The notes below the pieces were generated by a model, which was given only the letters and a program-made list of their open reading frames with translations, was not told where the DNA came from and ran no database searches. Below, in pieces: positions 53,398-61,929 of a DNA stretch of 64,000 nucleotides (the stretch's first letter is position 1; each line of letters starts with the position of its first letter). This DNA comes from Enterobacter genomosp. O (GTDB lineage: Bacteria > Pseudomonadota > Gammaproteobacteria > Enterobacterales > Enterobacteriaceae), in assembly GCF_001022965.1 (NCBI RefSeq), contig NZ_LECZ01000027.1, positions 124,001 to 188,000 on the forward strand, read 5' to 3'. The position numbers and the translations under genes are program-made.

Positions 53398-55527
53398 TCA
53401 GGCATGATTTTTTTGTGAAATAAATGCGGGGTCCGTTTGAATTTTATTAATGGGTATAATTTGCTTATCTGAGTTTTTCTGCAGCAGCAGCCACGGCACC
53501 TGTTCGGCAGGTAATGGTCGTGAGAAAAGGTAACCCTGCAGGTAGTCACAGCCGAGACGGGTGAGCACCGCCTGCTGTTCTTCCGTTTCGATCCCTTCAG
53601 CCACCACATTCATCTCCATGGTTCGGGCAATACTCATAATGGTTTCGACCAGCTTGTAGCTTTTTTCATTTTCCAGCATCGACGTGACAAAGCTTCTGTC
53701 GATTTTGAGCTCTTTTGCCGGAAGCACGCTCAGCATCAGCAGGTTGGAATAGCCTGTGCCAAAATCATCAATCGAGACGACAATCCCCGCACGATTAAAC
53801 GCATCCAGCAGCTCAATGCTGCGGTCGAGGTTTTTAAGCGCGGTGCTTTCCGTCACCTCGAGGATCAGCCTGGCGGGCGAAAGGCTATATTTCTCCAGCA
53901 TCGACGAAACGATATGGAAGATGTCCGGCTGTTCGAACTGGACGGGGGATAAGTTGAGCGACAGCGTCCACTGGCTGAAACCTTGCTCAGTCCAGAAATG
54001 AAGCTGTCGGCACGCCGCTTCAATGGCCCAGTTCCCCACAGGAATGATTAAGCCTGTTTGTTCCAGCGAAGGGATAAACAGGTTAGGCAGTAAAACGCCT
54101 TGCTCAGGATGCCGCCAGCGCAGAAGGGCCTCAAAACCATGAATAGTCTTATCTTCCGCGTGCCAGGTTGGCTGGTACCACAGTTCAAACTGATCGCGCT
54201 CAAGCGCCTGCGAGAGCTCCTGTAGAAAACCGGGTTTAGCCGGGACCGCAGTTGACATCTCGGTTCTGTACACGGCCCAGCCGTTGCGGCCCTCTTCTTT
54301 GACGTAATGTAACGCTGCATCCGCCTTGAGTTTCAGCTCATGCAGCGTTTCGCCATCCTGAGGATAGAGGCTGACGCCGGCACTGATTGTTGTGCTCAGC
54401 GTGTGTCCGCAGAGCGAAAGCGGACGACGCATATCGTCGAGCAGCGAGGTCAGCAGGGCGTTGAGCTTGTCGTCGTCACATTCAGGCACCAGCAGGATAA
54501 AGGCGTCCCCGCCCAGCCTCGCCAGGGTCATCTCACGCGTGAGCCGGGCCGTGATGCGCTGCGCAACGGTGATTAACAACTCATCGCCGACGCTGTGCCC
54601 CCAGGTGTCGTTAACGCGCTTGAAGTGATCGACGTTCAAGAAAATGACGGCAAATGGCTTCTTGCTCAGCAGCGCGCTGCGCAGACAATCCTGCATGCGG
54701 ATATCCATCTGGTGGCGGTTTGCGAGCCCGGTAAGCGCGTCAAAGCGCGCCTGTAGCTCAAGCTGGCGATTGAGCTGCCGCAGGTTGTCCGTCAGCCGGC
54801 CGGTGCGCCAGTGAGAATCGATAAGCGAAATAATTAACATCACGCCGAGCAGGCAGAGGGTGGTGACCGACACCCAGATGGATAACCCCAGCTCGCCAAT
54901 ACCGCCGGGGAGGGTATGCGACATTTCCTGAAACTGCGCAGCACTCATGCCGGTATAGTGCATCGCGCAAATGGCCGTGCCCATGACGAAGGCCGCGAGA
55001 AGGCGATCGATAAAGACCCCTTTGTGTTTATCCCGCAGACGGAAAGCCAGCCACAACGCCGCGCCGGAGGCAATAACGGCTATAACCACGGACAATGCCA
55101 CAAGGCGTCGATCCCAGATGATGCTGCCGTCCAGCATCAGGGCAGCCATACCGGTGTAGTGCATAGAGACCACGCCAGCGCTCAGGATCGTGGTGGCAAG
55201 GATCAGTCGTAAAGAAGAGAGTTTTTTTCCCGTGACGGCAATATTAATGGCAGTGGTCGAGGCAACCACCGCGACGCCCAGAGAGGTAAGGGTTAACCAG
55301 AGGTCGTAGCTCATCATCATTGGCATTTGCATGGACAGCATGCCGATGAAATGCATCGACCAAATCCCGATGCCCAGCGTGATCCCTCCGGCAATGCGCC
55401 AGAACAGGGCAGCCTTGCGGCTGGAAAGCGGTATTTTTCCGGCGCTGTCCAGCGCTACAAAGGAGGCAATAAAAGCCACCAGATAAGAGATAGCGATCAA
55501 CACAGGGTCCCACGATATATTGAGCAT
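53398..55527 (-). CDS. MHYT-GGDEF-EAL c-di-GMP signalling protein
   Basis: This is a 709-residue membrane sensor. The N-terminal MHYT domain (about 5-240) has seven helices and three MHYT-like repeats (SMHFIGM, SMHYTGM, AMHYTGM) thought to bind a metal and sense a diatomic gas. Then comes a GGDEF domain (about 265-420) with degenerate LGGDAFILL, where Glu is replaced by Ala, so cyclase activity is unlikely. The EAL domain (about 440-690) keeps EALLRW, NLSPVQF, LEVTEST, IDDFGTGYSNL and KIDRSFV, so phosphodiesterase activity is likely. It is next to dgcM on the same strand. Confidence 0.92.
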   Translation of the reverse strand: MLNISWDPVLIAISYLVAFIASFVALDSAGKIPLSSRKAALFWRIAGGITLGIGIWSMHFIGMLSMQMPMMMSYDLWLTLTSLGVAVVASTTAINIAVTGKKLSSLRLILATTILSAGVVSMHYTGMAALMLDGSIIWDRRLVALSVVIAVIASGAALWLAFRLRDKHKGVFIDRLLAAFVMGTAICAMHYTGMSAAQFQEMSHTLPGGIGELGLSIWVSVTTLCLLGVMLIISLIDSHWRTGRLTDNLRQLNRQLELQARFDALTGLANRHQMDIRMQDCLRSALLSKKPFAVIFLNVDHFKRVNDTWGHSVGDELLITVAQRITARLTREMTLARLGGDAFILLVPECDDDKLNALLTSLLDDMRRPLSLCGHTLSTTISAGVSLYPQDGETLHELKLKADAALHYVKEEGRNGWAVYRTEMSTAVPAKPGFLQELSQALERDQFELWYQPTWHAEDKTIHGFEALLRWRHPEQGVLLPNLFIPSLEQTGLIIPVGNWAIEAACRQLHFWTEQGFSQWTLSLNLSPVQFEQPDIFHIVSSMLEKYSLSPARLILEVTESTALKNLDRSIELLDAFNRAGIVVSIDDFGTGYSNLLMLSVLPAKELKIDRSFVTSMLENEKSYKLVETIMSIARTMEMNVVAEGIETEEQQAVLTRLGCDYLQGYLFSRPLPAEQVPWLLLQKNSDKQIIPINKIQTDPAFISQKNHA

Positions 55528-55983
55528 TATGCAATCCCACGCTTCAGAGGGTTACCGATTTCGCCTGCCAACACATCTTAATCTGGCAGCGAACATGCGC
55601 ATTCAAACAATATGAGTTATTTATCGTGAAAAATGACCGGTCATATTAATACTCTACAGCTCATTAAGAATATAAAATATATTCTCGTTGTTAACGTATT
55701 AAGCATTGCTAAACAAAAAAGAATAACAGTAGCAAAGCGCCTTAAATATGAGGGCGATCGTATCGTCTCACCGCAGAGAATGGTATCGCTTCACATGGCC
55801 GGAGACCAGTATCGCAGCATGCCGGGAATAACATTTTTACTAATACGCTCTTTTTGTCTGACTTAAGCAAAATCTCAGGTTGCTAACGGCGAAACAAAAA
55901 AACAGCGTTGTTTGCGAGGAAAAACCGCTGAGCCAATGCTATAAGTCTAAATGCCGACCAAAATATAAAACGTGGATATCATC
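55528..55983. other. Gene-free divergent interval between MHYT and chemoreceptor genes
   Basis: About 450 bp between two divergently transcribed genes. A 77-codon open frame (55633-55866) lacks an RBS and shows no family or membrane features; I treat it as non-coding. No sigma-28 (TAAA-N15-GCCGATAA) promoter is complete: GCCGACCA at 55953 has no matching -35. Confidence 0.5.
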
Positions 55984-57126
55984 ATGCTAAAAAATATTAG
56001 TGTCAGGACCTTTATTATCGGGTTCCTTTTATCTCTTTTTTTGGTAAATGCAGGTGTCGTTGTTCTATTTTCCAGCAATTCCTCTCTCTTTATTTCCCTT
56101 AACGTAATCAACTTCGTTGCGCTATTTTTGCTCTGGGTCTACATGACGAAGTATCTTGTGACGCCGATCAATACGGTGAAGAAAAGTATTGAAGAGGTGA
56201 CCGCGGGCAACCTGGGAGTGTCTATTCCCGAGTTTGGCAACAACTGTGCGGGTCGACTCATCCCGGGGATCAATAGTCTTTCCGGCAACATCGCTACGCT
56301 GGTGCGCGAGATCAGGGCGTCATCGCAAACCGCGATGACCTTATCGGACCAACTCTCGCAACGTAGCGCGCAGCTTTCGGTTAAAACCGAGCAGCAGTCC
56401 GCATCTTTAGTGCAAACCGCAGCCAGCATGGAACAAATGGCGGCGAGCACCAAAAACAATGCCGATAACACCCGCCTGGCAAGCGAGCAGGCCAATGTTG
56501 CGACGCTGCAGGCGCGCAAGGGTGGGGAGCTGATGGGGCAGGTCGCCACCAATATGCAGTCCATTACTGAATGCGCACAGCAGATGACGGAGATTATTTC
56601 GCTGATCGACGGCATTGCATTCCAGACGAATATCCTGGCACTTAACGCGGCCGTTGAGGCGGCGAGGGCGGGAGATCATGGCAAGGGTTTTTCTGTGGTC
56701 GCGGAAGAGGTCAGAAACCTGGCGCACCGCAGCGCAGAGGCGGCGAAGAATATCAAAACGCTGATTGAAGTGACCAGCAATAACGTTACGCAGGGTGTTA
56801 CCGTGGTGTCACAGGCGGAGAAGAATATGCATGAGATCGTGACGGGCTCCGGGAACGTCAGCCGGCTGATGGACGACATCTCCGCGTCGACGTCAGAGCA
56901 GGAGAAAGGCATTTCTCAGATCACGCTGGCGCTCTCGGAGCTGGAGCGGGTCACGCAAAGTAACGTAGCGATGGCAGAAGAGCTCAACGGTTCCTCTGAT
57001 GTATTGCGTAATCAGGTGATTGAGCTGCAGGCCCGAACGCGTAATTTCAGGCTTGATCAGGGCTTTTCTTCCTCATCACCTGCCGGCTCGCCGTCCTTCC
57101 TTCATCGGCCAGAACACTCTCTCTGA
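55984..57126 (+). CDS. Methyl-accepting chemotaxis protein without periplasmic sensor
   Basis: This chemoreceptor of 380 residues starts at ATG 55984 (an in-frame GTG at 55972 would add four residues). Two membrane helices (about 8-28 and 33-53) are separated by only a few residues, so there is no periplasmic ligand-binding domain. A HAMP region follows (TPINTVKKSIEEVTAGNLG), then the signalling hairpin with the conserved tip ISLIDGIAFQTNILALNAAVEAARAG and VAEEVRNLAHRSAEAAKNI. The C-terminus lacks the NWETF receptor pentapeptide. It may sense an internal or membrane-state signal or act with another protein. Confidence 0.9.
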   Translation: MLKNISVRTFIIGFLLSLFLVNAGVVVLFSSNSSLFISLNVINFVALFLLWVYMTKYLVTPINTVKKSIEEVTAGNLGVSIPEFGNNCAGRLIPGINSLSGNIATLVREIRASSQTAMTLSDQLSQRSAQLSVKTEQQSASLVQTAASMEQMAASTKNNADNTRLASEQANVATLQARKGGELMGQVATNMQSITECAQQMTEIISLIDGIAFQTNILALNAAVEAARAGDHGKGFSVVAEEVRNLAHRSAEAAKNIKTLIEVTSNNVTQGVTVVSQAEKNMHEIVTGSGNVSRLMDDISASTSEQEKGISQITLALSELERVTQSNVAMAEELNGSSDVLRNQVIELQARTRNFRLDQGFSSSSPAGSPSFLHRPEHSL

Positions 57127-57136
57127 TTGAACCTCA

Positions 57137-57162
57137 AAGCCTGGCGTGCCGGGCTTTTTTTT
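57137..57162 (+). terminator. Terminator of the chemoreceptor gene
   Basis: AAGCCTGGC and GCCGGGCTT (57137-57155) form a GC-rich stem with one wobble pair, followed by at least seven T residues. It starts 10 bp after the chemoreceptor stop codon. Confidence 0.85.
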
Positions 57163-57281
57163 CGCCTCTCGTCAGCATGTTCATTTCCTGAGCGATTTCA
57201 GGGCGATGGGAAACATAGTTGTTGCTTAAGCCCTGATGGAGGCTAGACTGACACCGAAAGAGCTAAAAAGGTGGAGGTGGT

Positions 57282-58265
57282 GTGGAAAGCATTAAAGGAT
57301 CTGAACTTAATGTTCCTGACGCAGTTTTTGCGTGGGTGCTGGATGGTCGCGGCGGTGCACGACCGCTGGAAGACAATGATGTGATCGATAATGCGCATCC
57401 CTGCTGGCTACATCTGAACTACACCCACACGGACAGCGCTGACTGGCTGGCCTCGACCCCGCTCTTGCCTAATAACGTGCGCGATGCGCTGGCGGGTGAG
57501 AGCCTGCGTCCCCGCGTGAGCAGAATGGGTGACGGCACGCTGATCACCCTGCGATGCATTAACGGCAGCACGGATGAGCGTCCGGATCAGCTGGTTGCGA
57601 TGCGTGTCTATATGGACGACGGGCTGATTGTCTCCACCCGGCAGCGTAAAGTCCTGGCGCTGGATGATATCGTGAACGATCTGAAAGAGGGCACCGGGCC
57701 AACCGACTGTGGCAGCTGGCTGGTGGACGTGTGCGACGCGCTTACCGATCACGCGAGTGAGTTTATCGAAGAGCTGCACGACAAAATCATCGACCTGGAA
57801 GATAACCTGCTCGATCAGCAGATCCCACCGCGCGGTTTTCTGGCCTTACTGCGTAAGCAGCTGATTGTGATGCGCCGCTATATGACACCGCAGCGCGACG
57901 TGTATGCGCGTCTGGCCAGCGAAAGGCTCGCCTGGATGAATGACGATCAGCGGCGCAGAATGCAGGATATCGCTGACAGGCTGGGCCGCGGGCTGGATGA
58001 AATTGATTCCTGTATTGCCAGGACGGCGGTGATGGCGGACGAAATCGCGCAGGTAATGCAGGAGTCGCTGGCGAGAAGGACCTACACGATGTCTCTGATG
58101 GCGATGGTATTTTTGCCGAGCACGTTTCTTACCGGGCTGTTTGGCGTGAACCTGGGCGGCATTCCAGGCGGTGCGTATCGCTACGGCTTTACCGCGTTTT
58201 GCGTCATGTTAGTTGTTTTGATTGGTGGTGTTGCATGGTGGTTGCATCGTAGTAAATGGCTGTAA
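57282..58265 (+). CDS. zntB: ZntB, CorA-family zinc transporter
   Basis: This 327-residue protein has a large cytoplasmic N-terminal funnel and two C-terminal membrane helices (about 270-290 and 300-322). The CorA selectivity motif GVN appears as [12 protein letters not shown]. coli ZntB transports Zn2+, coupled to protons. It starts at GTG 57282 behind GGAGGTG. The length equals the E. coli protein. It is followed by the fnrS small RNA gene. Confidence 0.96.
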   Translation: MESIKGSELNVPDAVFAWVLDGRGGARPLEDNDVIDNAHPCWLHLNYTHTDSADWLASTPLLPNNVRDALAGESLRPRVSRMGDGTLITLRCINGSTDERPDQLVAMRVYMDDGLIVSTRQRKVLALDDIVNDLKEGTGPTDCGSWLVDVCDALTDHASEFIEELHDKIIDLEDNLLDQQIPPRGFLALLRKQLIVMRRYMTPQRDVYARLASERLAWMNDDQRRRMQDIADRLGRGLDEIDSCIARTAVMADEIAQVMQESLARRTYTMSLMAMVFLPSTFLTGLFGVNLGGIPGGAYRYGFTAFCVMLVVLIGGVAWWLHRSKWL

Positions 58266-58311
58266 ATTTACGCTTTTTTCACCTTTTACAGAGATCAAAA
58301 CGCTCTTTTAA

Positions 58312-58325
58312 TTGAGCGAAGTCAA
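58312..58325 (+). promoter_or_regulatory. FNR box of the fnrS promoter
   Basis: TTGAG-CGAA-GTCAA matches the FNR consensus TTGAT-N4-ATCAA in all eight core TTGA/TCAA positions. Its centre is about 42 bp upstream of the predicted fnrS start at 58361, the class II FNR activation position. This supports anaerobic induction. Confidence 0.88.
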
Positions 58326-58360
58326 TAAAACTCTACCCCGTAAGGTGCAATATTACTCCC

Positions 58361-58480
58361 GCAGGTGAATGCAACGTCAAGCGATGGGCGTTGCGCTCCA
58401 TATTGTCTTACTTCCTTTTTTGAATTACTGCATAGCACAATTGATTCGTACGACGCCGACTTCATAGTCGGCTTTTTTTT
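58361..58480 (+). ncRNA. fnrS: FnrS small regulatory RNA
   Basis: This sequence matches the E. coli FnrS RNA in its characteristic parts: 5' GCAGGTGAATGCAACGTCAA, the GATGGGCGTTGCGCTCCATA hairpin, the CTTACTTCCTTTTTTGAATT single-stranded pairing region, and a 3' Rho-independent terminator (GCCGACTTCATAGTCGGC plus eight T). The genomic position between zntB and dbpA is also conserved. FnrS is Hfq-dependent, induced by FNR without oxygen, and represses mRNAs for aerobic functions such as sodB, maeA and gpmA. Confidence 0.96.
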
Positions 58481-58538
58481 GCCTCCTGATTCTCAGCGTC
58501 TACCCTAAAAGGGATGACAGCAAATTCTGGAGGGAATG

Positions 58539-58721
58539 ATGAGCATTCTTAACGCTCTGCTACTGCCACAATGGCGTCAATCCGATCCCATCCCCACCGA
58601 TCCGGTGCCGATGCCCGATCCCATCCCGCGTCCTCAGCCGATGCCCGACCCGCCGCCAGATGAAGAACCGATTAAATTGTCGCATCGGACCGCGAGATCT
58701 GCGAGGATACGCGCCATCTGA
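58539..58721 (+). CDS. Small proline-rich protein between fnrS and dbpA
   Basis: This 60-residue ORF starts at ATG 58539 (58536 is also possible) four bases after the strong RBS GGAGGG. The N-terminus SILNALLLPQWRQ is followed by a repetitive Asp/Pro tract (DPIPTDPVPMPDPIPRPQP, about residues 16-34; PDPPPDEEP) and a basic tail (HRTARSARIRAI). It has no catalytic motif. The good RBS and regular protein-level repeat favour a real gene of unknown function. Confidence 0.6.
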   Translation: MSILNALLLPQWRQSDPIPTDPVPMPDPIPRPQPMPDPPPDEEPIKLSHRTARSARIRAI

Positions 58722-58748
58722 CCGCAAAGATGACCACGAGAGACTACT

Positions 58749-60122
58749 GTGACCGCTTTTTCTACCCTGAATGTTCTGCCCGCCGCCCAACTCGATAACC
58801 TCAACGAGTTGGGTTACCTCACGATGACGCCCGTTCAGGCGGCCGCCTTGCCCGCTATCCTTGAAGGCCGTGACGTGCGCGTACAGGCGAAAACGGGCAG
58901 TGGGAAAACGGCGGCATTTGGCCTCGGCCTGTTGCAGCATATCGATGCGGCGCTCTTTCAGACCCAGTCTCTGGTGCTGTGCCCGACCCGCGAGCTGGCG
59001 GACCAGGTCGCGGGAGAACTGCGTCGCCTGGCGCGTTTCCTGCCAAACACCAAGATTTTAACCCTCTGCGGCGGACAGCCGTTCGGCGCGCAGCGTGATT
59101 CACTCCAGCATGCGCCGCATATTATTGTCGCGACGCCGGGCCGCCTGCTGGATCACCTGCAAAAAGGCACCGTCTCGCTGGATGCGTTACAAACGCTGGT
59201 GATGGATGAGGCAGATCGGATGCTGGATATGGGCTTCAGCGATGCGATTGACGAGGTGATCCGTTTCGCACCGGCCGATCGTCAGACGCTGCTGTTCTCT
59301 GCGACCTGGCCGGAAGCTATCGCCGCCATCAGCGGGCGCGTGCAGAAAAACCCGCTGACCATTGAAATCGACAGCGTAGATGCGCTGCCCGCAATCGAAC
59401 AGCAGTTCTTTGAAACCTCGCAGCAGGGAAAAATTGCGCTCCTGCAGAAGTTGCTGAGCCAGCATCAGCCCGCGTCCTGCGTGGTGTTCTGTAACACGAA
59501 GAAAGACTGTCAGTCGGTTTGTGATGCCCTGAATGCCGCCGGACAGAGCGCATTGTCGCTGCATGGCGATCTGGAACAGCGCGATCGCGATCAGACGCTG
59601 GTCCGTTTCGCCAACGGCAGCGCCCGCGTTCTGGTTGCAACCGACGTTGCCGCGCGTGGCCTGGATATTAAATCGCTTGAACTGGTCGTGAACTATGAGC
59701 TGGCGTGGGATCCCGAAGTCCACGTCCACCGTATTGGCCGTACCGCGCGCGCGGGAAACAGCGGCCTGGCCATCAGCTTCTGCGCGCCGGAAGAGGCGCA
59801 GCGCGCCAACATTCTCTCTGAAATGCTGCAGATTAAGCTGAACTGGATGAATGCCCCTGCTGGCGTCAGCCTGGTGCCGCTGGAGGCCGAAATGGCGACG
59901 CTGTGTATCGATGGCGGTAAGAAAGCCAAGATGCGTCCTGGTGATGTATTAGGTGCGCTGACCGGGGATGTCGGTCTGGACGGGGCGGATATCGGTAAGA
60001 TTGCGGTCCACCCGGCGCATGTCTATGTGGCGGTTCGCCAGAGTGTTGCCCACAAGGCATGGAAGCAGCTGCAAAACGGGAAAATTAAAGGTAAAACCTG
60101 CCGCGTACGTCTGCTGAAATAA
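58749..60122 (+). CDS. dbpA: DbpA, ATP-dependent RNA helicase
   Basis: This 457-residue DEAD-box helicase is specific for hairpin 92 of 23S rRNA in large-subunit assembly. Motifs in order: Q-motif (LTMTPVQAAALPAI), I AKTGSGKT, Ia PTRELADQ, II DEAD (VMDEADRMLD), III SAT, V ATDVAARGLDI, VI HRIGRTARAG, then the C-terminal rRNA-binding domain (about 380-457, KAKMRPGDVLGALTGDVGLDG). It starts at GTG 58749, matching the E. coli N-terminus MTAFSTLNVLP. Confidence 0.97.
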   Translation: MTAFSTLNVLPAAQLDNLNELGYLTMTPVQAAALPAILEGRDVRVQAKTGSGKTAAFGLGLLQHIDAALFQTQSLVLCPTRELADQVAGELRRLARFLPNTKILTLCGGQPFGAQRDSLQHAPHIIVATPGRLLDHLQKGTVSLDALQTLVMDEADRMLDMGFSDAIDEVIRFAPADRQTLLFSATWPEAIAAISGRVQKNPLTIEIDSVDALPAIEQQFFETSQQGKIALLQKLLSQHQPASCVVFCNTKKDCQSVCDALNAAGQSALSLHGDLEQRDRDQTLVRFANGSARVLVATDVAARGLDIKSLELVVNYELAWDPEVHVHRIGRTARAGNSGLAISFCAPEEAQRANILSEMLQIKLNWMNAPAGVSLVPLEAEMATLCIDGGKKAKMRPGDVLGALTGDVGLDGADIGKIAVHPAHVYVAVRQSVAHKAWKQLQNGKIKGKTCRVRLLK

Positions 60123-60129
60123 AGAATGA

Positions 60130-60158
60130 AGCGTCTCAGAAGGTCCTTCTGAGACGCT
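60130..60158. terminator. Perfect hairpin between dbpA and ttcA
   Basis: AGCGTCTCAGAAGG and CCTTCTGAGACGCT are perfectly complementary 14-nt arms around a single T, between the convergent dbpA and ttcA stop codons. There is no long T-tract on either side, so it may act chiefly as a 3'-end barrier. Confidence 0.7.
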
Positions 60159-60164
60159 AATCGC

Positions 60165-61100
60165 TTACTTCACTTCAAGCACGTTCAGACGCAACTCTTC
60201 AAACTGATTGTCATCTTCTTCCGGCTGCCAGCCTGCAGGCTGCATGGGGATATCTTCCCGGTCAAACGCCAGATCGCCGCCATCCACCACGTCTGAATCG
60301 TGGTTGATGCCTTTAAAGTCGAACAGCTCAACGTCCGCGAGATGTGAAGGAACAACGTTCTGCATCGCGCTGAACATGGTTTCGATACGACCCGGATAAC
60401 GCTTATCCCAGTCGCGCAGCATGTCGCCAATCACCTGACGCTGCAGGTTCGGCTGAGAGCCGCAGAGGTTACATGGAATGATCGGGAACCCTTTAGCCTG
60501 AGAGAAACGCTCAATGTCTTTTTCGCGGCAGTAGGCCAGAGGGCGGATCACAATGTGTTTGCCGTCATCGCTCATCAGCTTAGGCGGCATGCCTTTCATC
60601 TTGCCGCCGTAGAACATGTTGAGGAACAGCGTTTGCAGGATATCGTCGCGATGGTGGCCCAGCGCAATTTTGGTCGCGCCCAGCTCCGTCGCGGTACGAT
60701 ACAAAATGCCGCGGCGCAGACGAGAGCAAAGAGAGCAGGTGGTTTTCCCTTCCGGAATTTTCTCTTTCACAATACCGTAGGTATTTTCTTCGACAATTTT
60801 GTACTCAACGCCCAGATTTTCGAGGTATTCCGGCAGAATGTGCTCCGGGAAGCCCGGCTGTTTCTGGTCAAGGTTGACCGCCACCAGGGAAAAATTCACC
60901 GGCGCGCTTTTCTGAAGATTACGCAGGATCTCCAGCATGGTGTAGCTGTCTTTACCCCCTGACAGGCAAACCATGATGCGGTCGCCTTCTTCAATCATGT
61001 TGAAGTCTGCAATGGCTTCGCCCACGTTACGGCGCAGTCGCTTTTGCAGTTTATTCAGGTTGTATTGCTCTTTTTTGTTAATCTCTTGATTCTGTTGCAT
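60165..61100 (-). CDS. ttcA: TtcA, tRNA 2-thiocytidine synthetase
   Basis: This 311-residue PP-loop ATPase thiolates cytidine 32 of certain tRNAs using an iron-sulfur cluster. The PP-loop is [11 protein letters not shown]; cysteine pairs lie in CSLCSR and CNLCGSQ. Its 5' end contains the sequence family used as the Rac prophage attachment site in E. coli (around 61050-61078), and an integrase remnant lies just upstream. The gene itself is intact. Confidence 0.96.
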   Translation of the reverse strand: MQQNQEINKKEQYNLNKLQKRLRRNVGEAIADFNMIEEGDRIMVCLSGGKDSYTMLEILRNLQKSAPVNFSLVAVNLDQKQPGFPEHILPEYLENLGVEYKIVEENTYGIVKEKIPEGKTTCSLCSRLRRGILYRTATELGATKIALGHHRDDILQTLFLNMFYGGKMKGMPPKLMSDDGKHIVIRPLAYCREKDIERFSQAKGFPIIPCNLCGSQPNLQRQVIGDMLRDWDKRYPGRIETMFSAMQNVVPSHLADVELFDFKGINHDSDVVDGGDLAFDREDIPMQPAGWQPEEDDNQFEELRLNVLEVK

Positions 61101-61138
61101 TCAATGCTACCTTCGGAGCCAGTAGGGGCAAAAATTTA

Positions 61139-61432
61139 TCAGCGTGCCGGCGTATCGTTAAGCATAGGCACCTGTTCGCCATTCATTTCTTCAATCCACG
61201 CACCGTAGACTTCATAAACCATTTGCGCGCTTTCATGCCCCATCTGGCTGGCTATGAAAGACGAGTTAGCGCCGGCAGATGACAGCCAGCAGGCAAAAGT
61301 ATGCCGCGTATGGTACGGATTCCGGCGACGAATGCCAGCACGTTTTACAGCGGCGTTGAATCTGGAACCGATACTCGATAAAGCGTAGTCGGCTTTCCTC
61401 CCACTTTCGTGCACAGGCAGGCAGGAATACAA
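61139..61432 (-). pseudogene. Truncated tyrosine recombinase (phage integrase) remnant
   Basis: About 97 codons correspond to the C-terminal catalytic part of a phage integrase: an ALSSIGSRFNAAVKRAG helix, the HxxR box in NPYHTRHTFACWLSSAG, and the second His and Tyr nucleophile region in SQMGHESAQMVYEVYGAW. The N-terminal DNA-binding domains and first catalytic Arg are missing, and the 5' reading frame begins at a TTG with no RBS. It is next to the ttcA 5' end, the usual int-att arrangement, so this is probably the scar of an excised or decayed Rac-like prophage. Confidence 0.85.
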
Positions 61433-61537
61433 AGGGTTGCACGTATTGGTTGTGTAAATATATCCTTATGGGGTTATCTGTATGGTGAATCTCCCCATGC
61501 ATTTTCTGTAACTTTTATCCCATTGGAAGGGGTTAAC

Positions 61538-61747
61538 GTGTTCAAGCTTAATTTATCTCTCCTGGCGGTTTTGCTCCTGTCAGGCTGTAGCTCCGATCTG
61601 GTTCTCAACCCACCTAAGCAACCAGAATACAAGTCGATGCCTGAAATAACGCAGTCTGTGACGCCATCACAACAGCGCGCAATCATGGCTGGCGAGCGGC
61701 CTGACTGGTCAGAAAGAACGCCGACCAATACAATAAAACGATATTAA
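61538..61747 (+). CDS. Small lipoprotein, probably prophage-derived
   Basis: GTG 61538 with GGAAGGGG upstream encodes 69 residues: a lipoprotein signal with lipobox LLSGC (Cys17), then a polar Pro/Ser/Thr-rich mature part (LNPPKQPEYKSMPEITQSV). The frame is open further upstream (to 61409), but that extension has no RBS. The position beside the integrase remnant and a phage-style terminator downstream suggest a leftover phage gene. I do not recognise the family. Confidence 0.6.
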   Translation: MFKLNLSLLAVLLLSGCSSDLVLNPPKQPEYKSMPEITQSVTPSQQRAIMAGERPDWSERTPTNTIKRY

Positions 61748-61765
61748 TAAACACTTATCCTTCAG

Positions 61766-61787
61766 GGCTGCCGTTCGGCGGCCTTTT
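61766..61787 (+). terminator. Terminator after the small lipoprotein gene
   Basis: GGCTGCC-GTTC-GGCGGCC (61766-61783) forms a stable stem with one wobble pair, followed by TTTTGTTTT. It ends 40 bp after the lipoprotein stop. Confidence 0.85.
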
Positions 61788-61929
61788 GTTTTCCTTCAGT
61801 CTGGTGTACGAGAAAATTTCTGACGCCTGGCGTGGTATTTCTTTCTTTATCAACCATGCTTAAGACGATGACAATTCAATCACTTCAGCATTATTGAAGC
61901 GGCAACTTCACTCTAATCGAGATTTCTAA

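Noticed and set aside
55633..55866. 77-codon ORF between the MHYT and chemoreceptor genes
   Set aside because: No ribosome-binding site, no membrane or motif features, and it lies in a divergent promoter region.
55934..55960. Possible sigma-28 (flagellar) promoter before the chemoreceptor
   Set aside because: GCCGACCA resembles the -10 GCCGATAA, but there is no TAAA at the required distance.
61409..61537. Longer N-terminus for the small lipoprotein
   Set aside because: The extension lacks an RBS and would bury the lipoprotein signal 43 residues into the protein.
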